From Hippophae tibetana (taxonomy: Eukaryota > Streptophyta > Magnoliopsida > Rosales > Elaeagnaceae): a DNA stretch of 64,000 nt. The notes under the pieces are model-generated. The model worked only from the letters and a program-made list of their open reading frames with translations. It was not told the origin of the DNA and did no database searches. Position numbers and translations under genes: made by a program. Shown one piece after another: positions 38,601-48,419 of this stretch (positions within the stretch are counted from its first letter, which is position 1; each line of letters starts with the position of its first letter). The DNA is taken from contig CM072811.1 of the NCBI GenBank assembly GCA_037013495.1, forward strand, positions 12,095,190 to 12,159,189. The letters run 5' to 3'.

Positions 38601-41600
38601 CATATTGAGGTGAATCATGGTTTGATTGTGTATCTTTATCAAATTCCAACTAAGGAGAGATATTAGAGTCTGATGGAAAAATTGATTTATTTGACACATA
38701 CTCGACCTTATTTATCTTTTGTTGTTTGTGTAGTAAGTCTATTCATGCATAATCCAAGTGAATGGCACATGGACACTGTGAATGGGATCTTGGTTATTTA
38801 AAGTCCTCTCCAGGAAAAGGTTTATTGTTCTAAAAATATGGACATCTAAACATCATGGGTTATGTCAATTCTGACTTTGAAGGTTCTAAAATGGATAGGA
38901 ATCTACTTTTGGAATCCTTACATTCATTGGAGAAAATTTGGTGGGTTGTAATAGTAAGAAAATGGTATTGTTGCCTAGTGTAAAGGCTAAGTGTCGTGCC
39001 CTTCATCATGGTACTATAAAGCTTATTTAGTTAAAGATTTTGTTGAGTGAGTTTGGTTTTAATCTTAAAGAGTATGACCTTATTCTGTGATAATATTACT
39101 ACAATTGAAATTGCTAATAATCCAATACAACATAACCGACCTAAGCACATTGAACTTGATAGAAACTATATCAAAGACATTCTAGATGCTAGTGTCATTA
39201 GAATTCCTTACATCAAGAGTAATAATCAATTAGTTTAATCAATTAGTTGACATCATTACTCATGCCGTTGTAGGAAGTTCTTTTCACACTTTATTAGCAT
39301 GTGTGATACTTATGTTGTGTAGAAAGTTAAATTGTGTATATGTTATATGTATTAATTTTATAAATACTTCTTATTTATTTGTTTCCTTAATTAGGAATTT
39401 TTTTTGACAAATACTCAATTGGGGTTAATGTGACAATATTGGGATTAATGAGAGAGTAAGCTTTTTAGAATTAATTGCAACTACAAATATGGAGAGAGCA
39501 TTTTTTGCCATGAATATTATAAAAAGTTTATGCAATTGTATGGGAAATCGATGAATAAAGATAGGTTGAATGCATATGCTGATAAAGATATTTTTAATAG
39601 CATTGATAACGATGTTATTATGCAAAGGTTCAAAAAATGAAAACTAGTGGAGGATAATTATTATAGTTAATACCATATTTTATTTTCCATGATTGTTATT
39701 TACATGGTGCTCCCTCTAAATGAAAATCCCGACTCCATCACTGCTACCAGTGATTGTACATATTCAGCAGTTTCAAAGATTCACGCTGAATTGCTGATGT
39801 ACATTCCACTAAAGGAAAGAATCTAATAGTTTTTTCTTTGGTGACATCAGGTAGTTTGTAAGAGAAATGATGAAGCATATGAAAAAAAAAATTACTTCAG
39901 GTTCTTTTATTATTTATTATTTTTTTGGTACTAAAGTTCTTATTTATTGGATGTGTTGTTTGTGTGCCCGATTCTTGTAAAGTGTGAAAATACCACAGCA
40001 ATTTTATCCAGCGAATGCCAAGAAAAATTAAGATTTAACCTGATTGGCATCATAATGGCATCATAATAATATGAAAATTGCTTCTCGATCAAAAAGGGTC
40101 CACACACACAAGCATGTCAAACCATGAGTTTGCGATTCCCGGACTGAAATGTTGGAAATAATACCGAAAATTGCAACAAGTGAATAATATGCAACAATCT
40201 CATAATCTTATGCAGAGGTACTTGTAATGCATTTGGGCACACACTGAATGCACCAATACATCTAAATATACTTTCACCTCGATTCTCTCTATACTTACTT
40301 ATCATTTAGTAGTGAGATTATATTTAAGCATTGGTTTCCGTCATTATCATTATACTGGTTGTTAGATTGTGTTACTCCCAAAAGTTTAAGCTGATTAAGA
40401 TGGGCCAAATATACACAGATTGAGAAAAAACATAAGTTTGTCAACAGCATTAAAGCAGTCTACTTACAGTCATAGGATTGGGATCCAAGATGCGAGCTAT
40501 TAATTTCTTTGCACCAACAGAAAGCCAAGGGGGGCAAGTAAATTCAGCAGCTGAGATCTGCACATGCAGAAACAGAACTTAAGAAGCAGATTTAGAATAA
40601 CTTAGAATGCTTCCCCATAAACATAGTAAAATACTCACTTTTTTATACAGGTTCATAAGATTAGAATCATCAAAAGGCAAGTAACCTGCAAGTAATACGA
40701 ATAGTATCACCCCACATGACCATAGGTCAGCAGTTGCTCCATCATAGCCCTCGTCATTAATGACCTGAACACCAATTGAAACACTGTTACCTGACCAGCT
40801 GTCAAGTGTAAGAGAAAAGGAAAATTTTCAGCTCAGTACGATGAAATGTACACACCTCTGGAGCAACATAGTTTGGGGTTCCACAAGTGGTGTGAAGCAG
40901 ACCATCATCCTGCCAACATAATGTCCATGAAGAAGTTAATCGTGGATTTGTGCGATATCTCTTCTCCAAAGTTGACAAAGCTTTATATCATAAGAATATG
41001 CTTGGTTATAGACAAATCAATTTATGAAAGTCCAACTTGAGAGAGAGAGAGGCTGATCAAAATGTAGAAAATCATAATTTTCCAGAAATATTAGGCAAAA
41101 AGAGAAATACAGTGGATTGACTGTTTTAATGCAAAAATTCGAACTTTATATTTTCTTTCTGCAAAGAACTAGATATATCAAGCATGACGCTGTGCAGTTT
41201 TTGGTATCTCATTGTATGTGCCATCACTAAATGACAACCACATGGACAAAAGTGTCCACTGACACTTTACCAACCTTTTCAACCAACTTTGCCACGTGTT
41301 TTGTAACCATTGGTGGCACATACAGTAATACACCAAAAGTGACACAAGAGAATTGAACTTCATTTCATAACTTACTTGCATCAGTCAAGATCACATCAAT
41401 TTGCATCATATACAAATATTACATTTACATCTTTTACAAAAATCTAATGCTACCTGAGGAAATCATTCACCTCTATGATCAATATATCATTAGCTACACA
41501 CATACACCTGACGTTTCATGAATTTTTTTTGCAAAACTTCTACGCCCAGCTTCCACACAATTAGACTTAGTAATTGGCAGCAACAGCATGGAACTGATAA

Positions 41601-43006
41601 TTTGACAAAAATGACGAAAGGAAATAAAGTTCAGAAAAATGCACATTGGGTTACCCTGACTTGCTGGGACAATGCACTTAATCCAAAATCAGAGACTTTC
41701 AGATTTCCATAAGCGTCCAGTAACAAATTTTCTGGCTGCAAAGAAGACCATGTAAGTAGAACATAATTAAAGAAATCACTTTCCTGTATTCATTGTTTTG
41801 ATCAGTACATGCTAAGAGGTTTATTACCTTCAGGTCTCTGTGATAGACACCCCTGCTATGGCAATAATCAACTGCATTAATAAGCTGCTGGAAATATCTA
41901 CGTGCTTCATCCTCTCTCATCCGTCCATGGTTTACCTTGACCACAAAAATTAATTTTTATAAGAAAATTTATGTTCATCATGCCAAATAAATTGTAGAAG
42001 TTCAGATATGATTGATTAAGAGTTCCAATTACATAATTAGCAGAATGGGTACCAAATATATTTAGCTAGATAATGTGAATGGAAAAAAAAGACATCATGA
42101 TTGCCATAAGTCATTCCATTTAGCAAAAATAGGTCTTATAGTTTCCAAGGAAATTCATGAAAGCAACGGCAGATAACTTACAATTTTGTCAAAGAGCTCT
42201 CCTCCGGTAACAAATTCCAAAACAATAAATATCTTGGTCTTGCTTCCCATTACCTGATAATGGAGACTATCAATAGTTAGTTAAGAATATATATGTTTAC
42301 AAGACACGTGCATAATATACAGAGAGCACAACATGAGAGAGAGAACCTCGTATAATTGAACAACATTTGGATGCTTTATTAGCTTCATTGTTGCTATTTC
42401 TCTTCTGATCTGGAAACAGAGGGAAAACACTAACACTACATTAGATGCCGTCCAATAAGAACTGAACTAATAGTGAAAATTACATTGATGATATTAGTTT
42501 TGTACCACAGATTAAAAAATCCATTAGTAATAAGAATTCATGAGAACATTGAGACTTCCATTTTGAAACATTGGATAAATAAACATCTTTATTCCCAGGA
42601 TGCTCCTTAAGGTTGAACATATAGATTACTACATAAAGCTACAAGGACTTTTATTTATTTATTTTTTGCAGACAAAGCTATGGAGATTAAACTGTGAATT
42701 GGTTAGTATAATGTGGTTTAAGAAACCAGAAAGAAACAACTTTCAGAACTAAAAAGCAAACCAACAGAAAATTGACTTTTCTTTCTGAAAAGAAAAGGCA
42801 CAATAATTAGCAGAGCAAAAACATCTAAAACAAACCTGTTCAGCCATTTTGTGTTTGAGAACCTTCTCTTTATCGAGGATCTTAAGAGCCACAGGTTCCC
42901 CAGTTTCTGAATTTCTTGCAAACTTCACTTTAGCAAATGTGCCCTCACCAATTGTTCTTCCCACCTCATATTTGCCCACTCTACGCTTAATCTTGGGTTG
43001 ACTCAT
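29648..43006 (-). CDS. CIPK3: CBL-interacting protein kinase, CIPK3-like (one-base frameshift in exon 7)
   Basis: SnRK3-family Ser/Thr kinase activated by calcineurin B-like calcium sensors. Exons (descending): 43006-42836, 42409-42347, 42253-42182, 41935-41828, 41735-41655, 40909-40856, 40765-40639, 40557-40468, 31161-31039, 30915-30805, 30536-30423, 30316-30260, 29882-29808, 29713-29648, all GT-AG. Ignoring one extra base the product is 436 residues, normal for CIPK3 (441 in Arabidopsis from memory). Visible: glycine loop GEGTFAKV (20-27), K42, HRDLKPEN (134-141), DFG (154-156), activation loop to APE (181-183), NAF motif for CBL binding (312-314), and the C-terminal regulatory domain. An in-frame TAG six codons upstream (43022-43024) fixes the start. 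Exon 7 has 127 bp, not 126: GGG at 40739-40741 where GG is expected, giving a stop at about residue 195. Sequencing error or real null allele cannot be told apart here. CIPK26 is the nearest alternative name. Confidence 0.93.
31321..32700. mobile_element. MULE/MITE-like element with imperfect TIRs
   Basis: Left end AATACTTCCGAGGTTTTC (31323-31340) pairs with the right end, which reads AATACTCCTGAGGTTTTT on the minus strand (near 32696-32679). Similarity continues inward through TTC(A/G)(A/G)AAATAC. The interior has no recognisable transposase. It carries a short minisatellite. It is non-autonomous, of Mutator-like appearance. No target-site duplication was confirmed. Confidence 0.55.
31561..31715. 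repeat. 38-bp minisatellite, four copies
   Basis: ACCCCTACTATAATAATTA-type units recur at 31561, 31599, about 31637 and 31676, separated by ATCTTTATCAAAAAT-like spacers. Period 38-39 bp, moderately diverged, inside the MULE-like element. Confidence 0.75.
33091..33490. repeat. 200-bp tandem duplication, one mismatch
   Basis: Copy 1 (33091-33290) and copy 2 (33291-33490) each start AGAAAAAATC and end ATTAAAAACA. Read base by base they differ at a single position (AGTATT versus AATATT, position 12 of the unit). Either a very recent duplication or an assembly artefact. Confidence 0.95.
33625..33735 (+). repeat. Degenerate telomere-like stretch
   Basis: About 110 bp of G/T-rich variants of the plant telomere unit: GGTTTAGGA, GGTTTGGGGTTTAGGGTTC, GGTTTAGGATTT, GGGTTAAGGGTTTG. 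Only one exact TTTAGGG is present, so it is a relic or a chance low-complexity expansion. Confidence 0.65.
34150..34360 (+). pseudogene. hAT transposase C-terminal part, segment 1
   Basis: Fragments [21 protein letters not shown] and LTLVLPLAT match the region before the C-terminal dimerisation domain of plant hAT transposases of the TTF-type/ZMYM1-like group (pattern from memory: LALVLPVATATVERAFSAM). Frames shift several times. The sequence ends at TGCAAC (34355-34360), where a Copia element begins, and resumes at 39476. Confidence 0.75.
34361..34517 (+). repeat. 5' LTR of intronic Copia
   Basis: Starts AGTTAAATTGTGTATATG and ends about AGAAATAAT before the primer binding site. It matches 39325-39475 through CCTTAATTAGGA, ACAAATACTCAATTGGGGTT and AAGCTTTT. 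This copy has an internal duplication of TTTCTTTCCTTAATTAGGA. Only about 157 bp, short for Copia. The terminal TG/CA is not clear. Confidence 0.8.
34519..34530 (+). other. Primer binding site of intronic Copia
   Basis: TGGTACCAGAGG directly after the 5' LTR, a slightly altered initiator tRNA-Met site (usual TGGTATCAGAGC). Confidence 0.75.
35079..35560 (+). pseudogene. Copia gag remnant
   Basis: [18 protein letters not shown] is the conserved N-terminal gag motif of Copia elements. Later frames retain FMEFDY-like gag wording with stops between. No intact zinc knuckle was recognised. Confidence 0.7.
36420..37230 (+). pseudogene. Copia pre-integrase and integrase remnant
   Basis: [15 protein letters not shown] (zinc-binding half), [30 protein letters not shown] and [20 protein letters not shown] are recognisable integrase blocks in shifting frames. 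FIDD has become FIDN. Many stops. Confidence 0.8.
37840..38660 (+). pseudogene. Copia reverse transcriptase remnant
   Basis: Blocks in order: [74 protein letters not shown] and [19 protein letters not shown]. The YVDD catalytic box is intact but frames and stops break the protein. Confidence 0.85.
38960..39238 (+). pseudogene. Copia RNase H remnant
   Basis: [15 protein letters not shown] and [20 protein letters not shown] are the standard Copia RNase H end, where the family has EYRAMA and [22 protein letters not shown]-like wording. One frame break. It lies just before the 3' LTR. Confidence 0.8.
39325..39475 (+). repeat. 3' LTR of intronic Copia
   Basis: Starts AGTTAAATTGTGTATATG like the 5' copy and ends about AATTAAT before the duplicated TGCAAC. 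It carries a duplicated GGGTTAATG/GGATTAATG phrase absent from the 5' copy. The two LTRs differ by several substitutions and indels. Confidence 0.8.
39476..39640 (+). pseudogene. hAT transposase dimerisation domain, segment 2
   Basis: Continues segment 1 across the Copia insertion. [18 protein letters not shown] is the hallmark ATxxxERAFSAMKI of hAT C-terminal dimerisation domains. After a frameshift [20 protein letters not shown] and VIMQRFKK complete the C-terminus, ending at TGA 39638-39640. It is a relic of a TTF-type hAT transposase gene. Confidence 0.85.
39641..40467. other. Remaining part of CIPK3 intron 8
   Basis: Sequence next to exon 8 without recognisable transposon domains. The 62-codon frame at 40305-40117 has no known motif. 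Confidence 0.5.
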
Positions 43007-43043
43007 TTTTGGTTTACCAATCTAACCCTCTGATAATTCTGGT

Positions 43044-44410
43044 TCTGCCAGCACCTTTTAGAGCATTTTGAATCACATATCAAACCATAAGTATGAGAAA
43101 AATTCATTTGATAAAACCAACCAGAAGAAACTGACACAAAATTAAGTACTAGTCTGATTGATTCTTAGCAACTAGCAAGTGGTTTTAGGTTCATGCATAA
43201 TGTAAGTGCCAAAGCAGAGAACAGTCACTTAAGTACCAAATTGGATTCTAACTATAATAATGATTGTCAATGGAAAAAAGGTTTAAGCATGGAATTTTGC
43301 AAGTGATTACATATAGGTATAAAAACCTCTGAATTGCACATAATTGAAACTTTAAAGCAATATTAGCAATGTCACTTGCAACAAGTAGAGAGCAAAATAG
43401 GTCTAATATATAGAAACAAAAGAATTACCCCGAAATAAGCTTACAGACAAAAACCAAAGAGACAATTTCTCATGGGGAAGGTTGGTAGGAAGAATATCCA
43501 GAAAAAATCAATAATTTCAAAGAAAAATTTGAACGCAACAGAAGCAAGAGATCAAAATCAAACTAAATCCGCAAGTCATCCCAAAGTCTGTTATATAGAT
43601 TCTTTTGTTTTTTTTAAGACACCTTCTTAATTTTCTATAAATTTCTACCAAATTAGAGTATCAAGTAACTAACAGTTTACTCAGTAAAATTGAAGGGTCC
43701 ATCTAATACAGACCCCAACCCAACACCTTGAGCGGATGATATAAAATTGGAGAATACAATTTAACCGAATCAAGCTTGAATAATTTCCAAAAAGAAAAAA
43801 TCCATTAATAAACAATAAAATTGAGAAAAGAAATCCCACTTACATATTCACAAGTATTAGGTGTACACATACAGAGCTAGAATATCATAGAACTAGGGAT
43901 CTTAAATATGGAAACCCATAAGGAGTTTGTGAAATTAAACACTCCCAAAACAAGAAATTGAAAAGGAAGACTACCCATTTCTTCAAAACAAACAAGTAAA
44001 TGAATCAACCTCTAATTGGCAAACCCAAGTTCCGAATTTCCACAATTCCAACGAATTGGTCTGGAAATTGTTAAGAAAAGACTAATTTGGCAACACTCAA
44101 AACATATCTATATGTAGCAGCATCATTTCAAGAATTAAAATCATATTAATACAAGCAGAACAGAAACAGTAATCAAAAGTAAGATAGGCATAAGAAAAGA
44201 AAACCGAGGTGGACATGAAAACAAGTAAAGGAATATACGTGGGAATAACGAGACAAGAGGCAAAGTTGAGAGCTGGGTTGTTCAGAGCGTGCTGATTATG
44301 GAAATGAAATTGCGGTGGGTATTGAATTGGCTGAAAAAGGCTGAGAGTGAGAGTTCGATGATGATTGTGATAGAGTTCGATGATGATTGTGATAGAGTTC
44401 TATTGACTAG
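43044..44410 (-). other. CIPK3 5' UTR with probable intron
   Basis: A C/T-rich leader runs from about 44410 to 44239, where CCCAC/GTATATTC looks like a splice donor. A matching acceptor (GGCAG, exon resuming at 43044) precedes the start codon. This would place a 1.2-kb intron in the 5' UTR, common in this family. Inferred from splice signals only. Confidence 0.5.
44351..44394. repeat. 22-bp tandem duplication in CIPK3 leader
   Basis: GAGTTCGATGATGATTGTGATA occurs twice without interruption (44351-44372 and 44373-44394), identical. It sits in the inferred 5' UTR or promoter edge of CIPK3 and may be variable between individuals. Confidence 0.9.
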
Positions 44411-45650
44411 AACCAGACAAAGCTGGTATGATCTCTACTACATGTTTGTAGGTATTACCTAAACTTTACCCACCGTAATATTTATGGTGAAAAAAGCTGT
44501 GCTAAAAAATAAATTTATTATTTAATAAATAATTAGTTATATTAATTATAGCTGTACTAATAAACTAAATGTAATATGTATTATTGATTGAGTAATTACA
44601 AAACAATAATGCATATATATGCCGAGAAGATTACAAAGACATTAGGAAAAACTAAACTAGTTTAAGGTGTATAAGTGTTAGCATATAATAATTGTATAAG
44701 TATGAATATAGAATAAAATTAACTACCTAATTAGATATTAATTCCAATATCCCTTCAAATGAAAGACAGTAAATTTGAACTAAAAAAGAAAAAATGGAAA
44801 TAACATTTCGTGATCAAACATACCTCGTGTTGGAGTAAATAATGCGAAAATACAACAATAATTAAATGATCTAAAATAATAGTCAAATATAAACGAAAAA
44901 AGATGGCTACAAGTATAAAAAAATGCTCTAGTTTTATTCTTAATGAACGAGAAGAAATACTATGAGAAATTGAAGCAAAATTCCAAGTTTCAAACACGAA
45001 GAAGAACGAAACACAATTGTTCACAATAGAGTAAGAAATACTCATAGGGAGAATAGAGACATCACTTTAAAAAACATACCCAGAGTTTAAAAGAAAAATG
45101 AAAACACAACACTCAACTCATAAATAAAATTCTAAATATAACATTGTTCATTGATGATCATGGTGACCATACATTCAAAAAAAGTGGACAACACCACTCA
45201 ATTGTATCCCTATATGAACAACCCTCGTATTCTTGATCAATAATATAAAAGAATCAAAAGATACATAAGAAACAAAAAATTCACACATTGTGAAACACAA
45301 AATCGTGTGAAAATTAGAATGTTAAGAAAGTTGTAAAAGATGCAAAGGTTATTCTATATGATCTAGATAGGATAAAGAACTAGGCCTAATTAGGTGACTC
45401 AATCAAATGCCAAGAAACGTTGAGTGTATCCACGAATCAGGCCTAACTAAAGTCTAATACGTGGCCCAACCAGTAAAGATAGTCTATACCAAATGAAATA
45501 TAAAATCCAAAAGACTAATTATAATTATTAGCTAATATAAAAAAGAGGGCTTAATGCCAACCAATTACAGACATTTCTTTTTTCTTTCCTTTGTGCCTTT
45601 TTCTTATCTTGTTTGACCTTTTTATATTTTTATGGTCATGTTATATCGTT
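44411..45650. other. Upstream region of CIPK3, no gene seen
   Basis: AT-rich sequence. One 96-codon minus-strand frame (45045-44755) is phenylalanine/serine-rich without a recognisable domain and is treated as chance. Confidence 0.5.
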
Positions 45651-45652
45651 GG

Positions 45653-45930
45653 TTTAGATTTAATACTTTAATCTCTTAATTTTTTATAATATTATATTTA
45701 CTATATTTTTAAATTTAATAATTTTAGTTCAAATTTAAAGATAATGAATCACATATTAAAAGTTAAGGGAATAAATAATATAAAAATAAGTTTTTTTAAC
45801 AACTTAATTTTGATTGCTTTAGTGCAATTTAGTCTAATTTTTAATTTAGACTATCTATGTAAAAATTTTAAAAAATAGTGGATATAATATTACGAAAAAA
45901 ATTAAGGAATCAAGGTGTTAAATTTGATAA
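45653..45930. mobile_element. MITE-like inverted repeat, about 60-bp arms
   Basis: Left arm TTTAGATTTAATACTTTAAT..TTATAATATTATATTTACTATATTTTTAAA (45653-45713) is complementary with mismatches to the right arm TTTAAAAAATAGTGGATATA..AATTAAGGAATCAAGGTGTTAAA (45867-45926). About 150 bp lies between the arms. No transposase. The target-site duplication was not identified. Confidence 0.6.
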
Positions 45931-46879
45931 AATTTAAGGACTAAATATGTAGTTCAACTTATTTAATTTTAAATCTTTAACACTTTACTCATATAATTTC
46001 ATAACATACTAATAATATATATCATTAAGCCACGTGACAATTGACAAACATTTTCATATTTTAAATATAACAAATTATGCATCCATGTGTTATTTTATCT
46101 GGAGAGTTTAAGACTCGGTAAACAATCAAGAAAATAAGATACAGATTCCTTTGGACTCGCCTTTAAACTCGCAAGTAATGAAAATAGAAAAACAGTAAGA
46201 AAGGCAAAAGCACACATCCAATAGCACAACATACATCAAGTAAAAATAAACTAACTACTAACTATTTAGTCTATGCATGGCGGAAAGATATAGACAAGAA
46301 GATAGAGATGATGTTAGAAGATAAACAAGAAGTATGGCATGAAAGAAGGGAAAACATGTTATAGACAATAAGGAAGGTTTTTTTAATCACAATTAGATCC
46401 TCTTATGTACAAGCATATTTGAATAATACTATGATTGTACTAACAAAACAACAGAACATACGAACACGACAATCTAATGAGATAAACTCACATAGAACCC
46501 CTATCTATGTAATAACATCCACAAATTTCTTATAAGAACCATTTGGCAACAACAACTTACTAATGAATAATAAATGGATACAACTCAAAAAAATAAAGAC
46601 AAATACCTTAATCAGTTGGGGCACCTGCTCTAATTGTCCTATCCTGCTATTACTTGTTATCTCTAAAGTAATTTTGATTCAATTGAATCTAGCTATTCTC
46701 CTAAGCCCACCATCATGTGGTGTGAAAGGTCACAGGTGATCAATATAGTGTAATCTTAAAGGTATAGCAAATATATGCACATAAACCTAACATGCAATCT
46801 AAGCTACATGTATTAATCTAATTTTTGTAACCAAATCACTAATATCGAAAAACTCAAAAAGTATTAGCGACTCAAAATA

Positions 46880-47400
46880 AGAAAAAAAATTATATTAAAA
46901 GATGAGCTTCAAAACCACTAGAGTTTTTCCACATTTTTTAATTAACAAAAAAATTTACAAATGAAGGTATTTATAGAAAATTTATGGATGTTGGCCTCTT
47001 ACTGACCACCTCATTGGCTTTTTTGTAGACCATATTGGTGAGGGTATTAGCTAATACAATGCTTACTGACCACGTAAACAAGGGCTCAACGAGCACCTCG
47101 ACAAGCACACTAAAAATTACGTTATTTGTTACAAAAATTGTGAAGTAATTTTCAAAAATATTCGCAACACAAAACAAAACAAAATAACAAAAAATGCAAC
47201 CTAATATGTATATTACATAATTGACCCATGTGGTGTGTGTAAACATATAAACATATATAATGTTTTAAACTAAGTAAGTGTGTGCAGTACTGAACCATCA
47301 TTAACTACCCTTACAATGAGGAAGACACAACACTAAATAAAACAAACAGACTTAGTGCTTTGCACACAAAAATTCCAACAAAGACTTAAAAGACTTACAA
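46880..47400 (-). repeat. SIRE-like Copia LTR remnant (minus strand)
   Basis: Read on the minus strand: TTTTTGTGTGCAAAGCACTAAGTC, later GTTTACACACACCACATGGG and a TATA-like TTTCTATAAATACCTTC. These three marks recur in the same order on the + strand at 48438-48690. A purine-rich AAATGGGGAG tract lies just upstream (near 47419), as a polypurine tract should. Confidence 0.55.
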
Positions 47401-48330
47401 GACTTATAATCTCCCCATTTGGCTTTCCATAGAAAAACAACTAAAATAGACTCTGCATCAATAGATGAGACAATCATAAAAGATATCCCTAAAGACATTT
47501 GTTCCCATGAAAAAACATTGATGCACAATCTAGACCCCAAAACATATTTACTCAAAGTGCATCCATCATATTATGCTTCATCCATCTTGATGCATACTGC
47601 ATACGACATATGCAACTCCATGGCTCCATCCGATTCTTAAGGTCTCTTGTTACACCTGTATTTTGCACACACGAAGCAACACATACCCATGAATGCATCA
47701 TGCATACCTATATATAGTATAACCAAATAATGGTTTACTTCTACATAATTAGACGTAGATATGCTATGGAAACTCAACACGTAAGATAGATACAAAACAA
47801 CTCCCCTTGACATCATACAATACTCTCCCTAAGTGAATGCATGTTAGGAAAATATAATGTGGTATAACCTACATTCACATCCCAAGAAATTCATTAAATA
47901 AAGAATTATGCAAACAAACTTCTCTAACTTTTTGACACAGAAAGTCAAAGGAACACTCTTATATGAGGGAGAGAAGGCATAAAACATATAATAATCCTCA
48001 CTTATAGAAACAATAGAGACATATTAAGTCGATAAACACAAAAGAATGCAACACATGCAAACAAAAAAACAAACATAAATAAACTACTGAAAATAATCAA
48101 CATAACCTTTTTATTAATACAAATTTGAGTACAATTTTTGGATTTTTTTTAAAAGGAAAAAAGATACAACAAGGAGTAAGAAAATAAAAATAAAATAAGG
48201 ACTATCCAACTCTATCACCCTTATCATTAGAGAGAGCATGACATAAAGAGGCTCTAGCATCTCTATGAGCTAGGGGATGACATAACATGTTCTATACATC
48301 TGGAAAAAATAATATCATAAGGACATCATC
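47400..48330 (-). pseudogene. 3' internal region of minus-strand SIRE-like element
   Basis: On the minus strand the sequence leads into the LTR at 47400 through AAAGCCAAATGGGGAGATTA. Short open frames (for example 47555-47352) have no enzyme motif. SIRE-type elements carry a long poorly conserved stretch here. No pol motif was found. Confidence 0.4.
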
Positions 48331-48419
48331 TCTTGGGGGCTATTTAGATAGGTAGGCTAAGGTAGTAGGATCACTATTTAGAAGAGTGGGAAAATGTTTA
48401 AATGGTGTAAGTCATATAA

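Larger units (their letters stand above)
34361..39475 (+). mobile_element. Copia retrotransposon inserted in hAT remnant
   Basis: A degraded Ty1/Copia element on the strand opposite CIPK3. TGCAAC occurs on both sides (34355-34360 and 39476-39481), consistent with a 5-6 bp target-site duplication. It has two short LTRs, a primer binding site, and gag, integrase, reverse transcriptase and RNase H remnants in order. Many stops and frameshifts make it inactive, so it is an old insertion. Confidence 0.85.
31162..40467 (-). other. CIPK3 intron 8, about 9.3 kb, transposon-filled
   Basis: The intron runs from a GTAAGT donor after exon 8 to a CAG acceptor before exon 9. It holds a MULE-like inverted-repeat element, a tandem duplication with a telomere-like stretch, a split hAT transposase remnant and a Copia element. 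All other CIPK3 introns are between about 75 and 750 bp. Confidence 0.9.

Noticed and set aside
41178-41381. Minus-strand ORF between CIPK3 exons 5 and 6 as an extra exon
   Set aside because: The spliced kinase is continuous without it, and the sequence has no kinase similarity.
44755-45045. 96-codon minus-strand ORF upstream of CIPK3
   Set aside because: Phenylalanine/serine-rich low-complexity product from A-rich sequence, no motif, and no evidence of translation.
47419-47640. 73-codon plus-strand ORF as a gene
   Set aside because: It is antisense to the 3' internal part of a SIRE-like element and overlaps a purine-rich tract and LTR junction.
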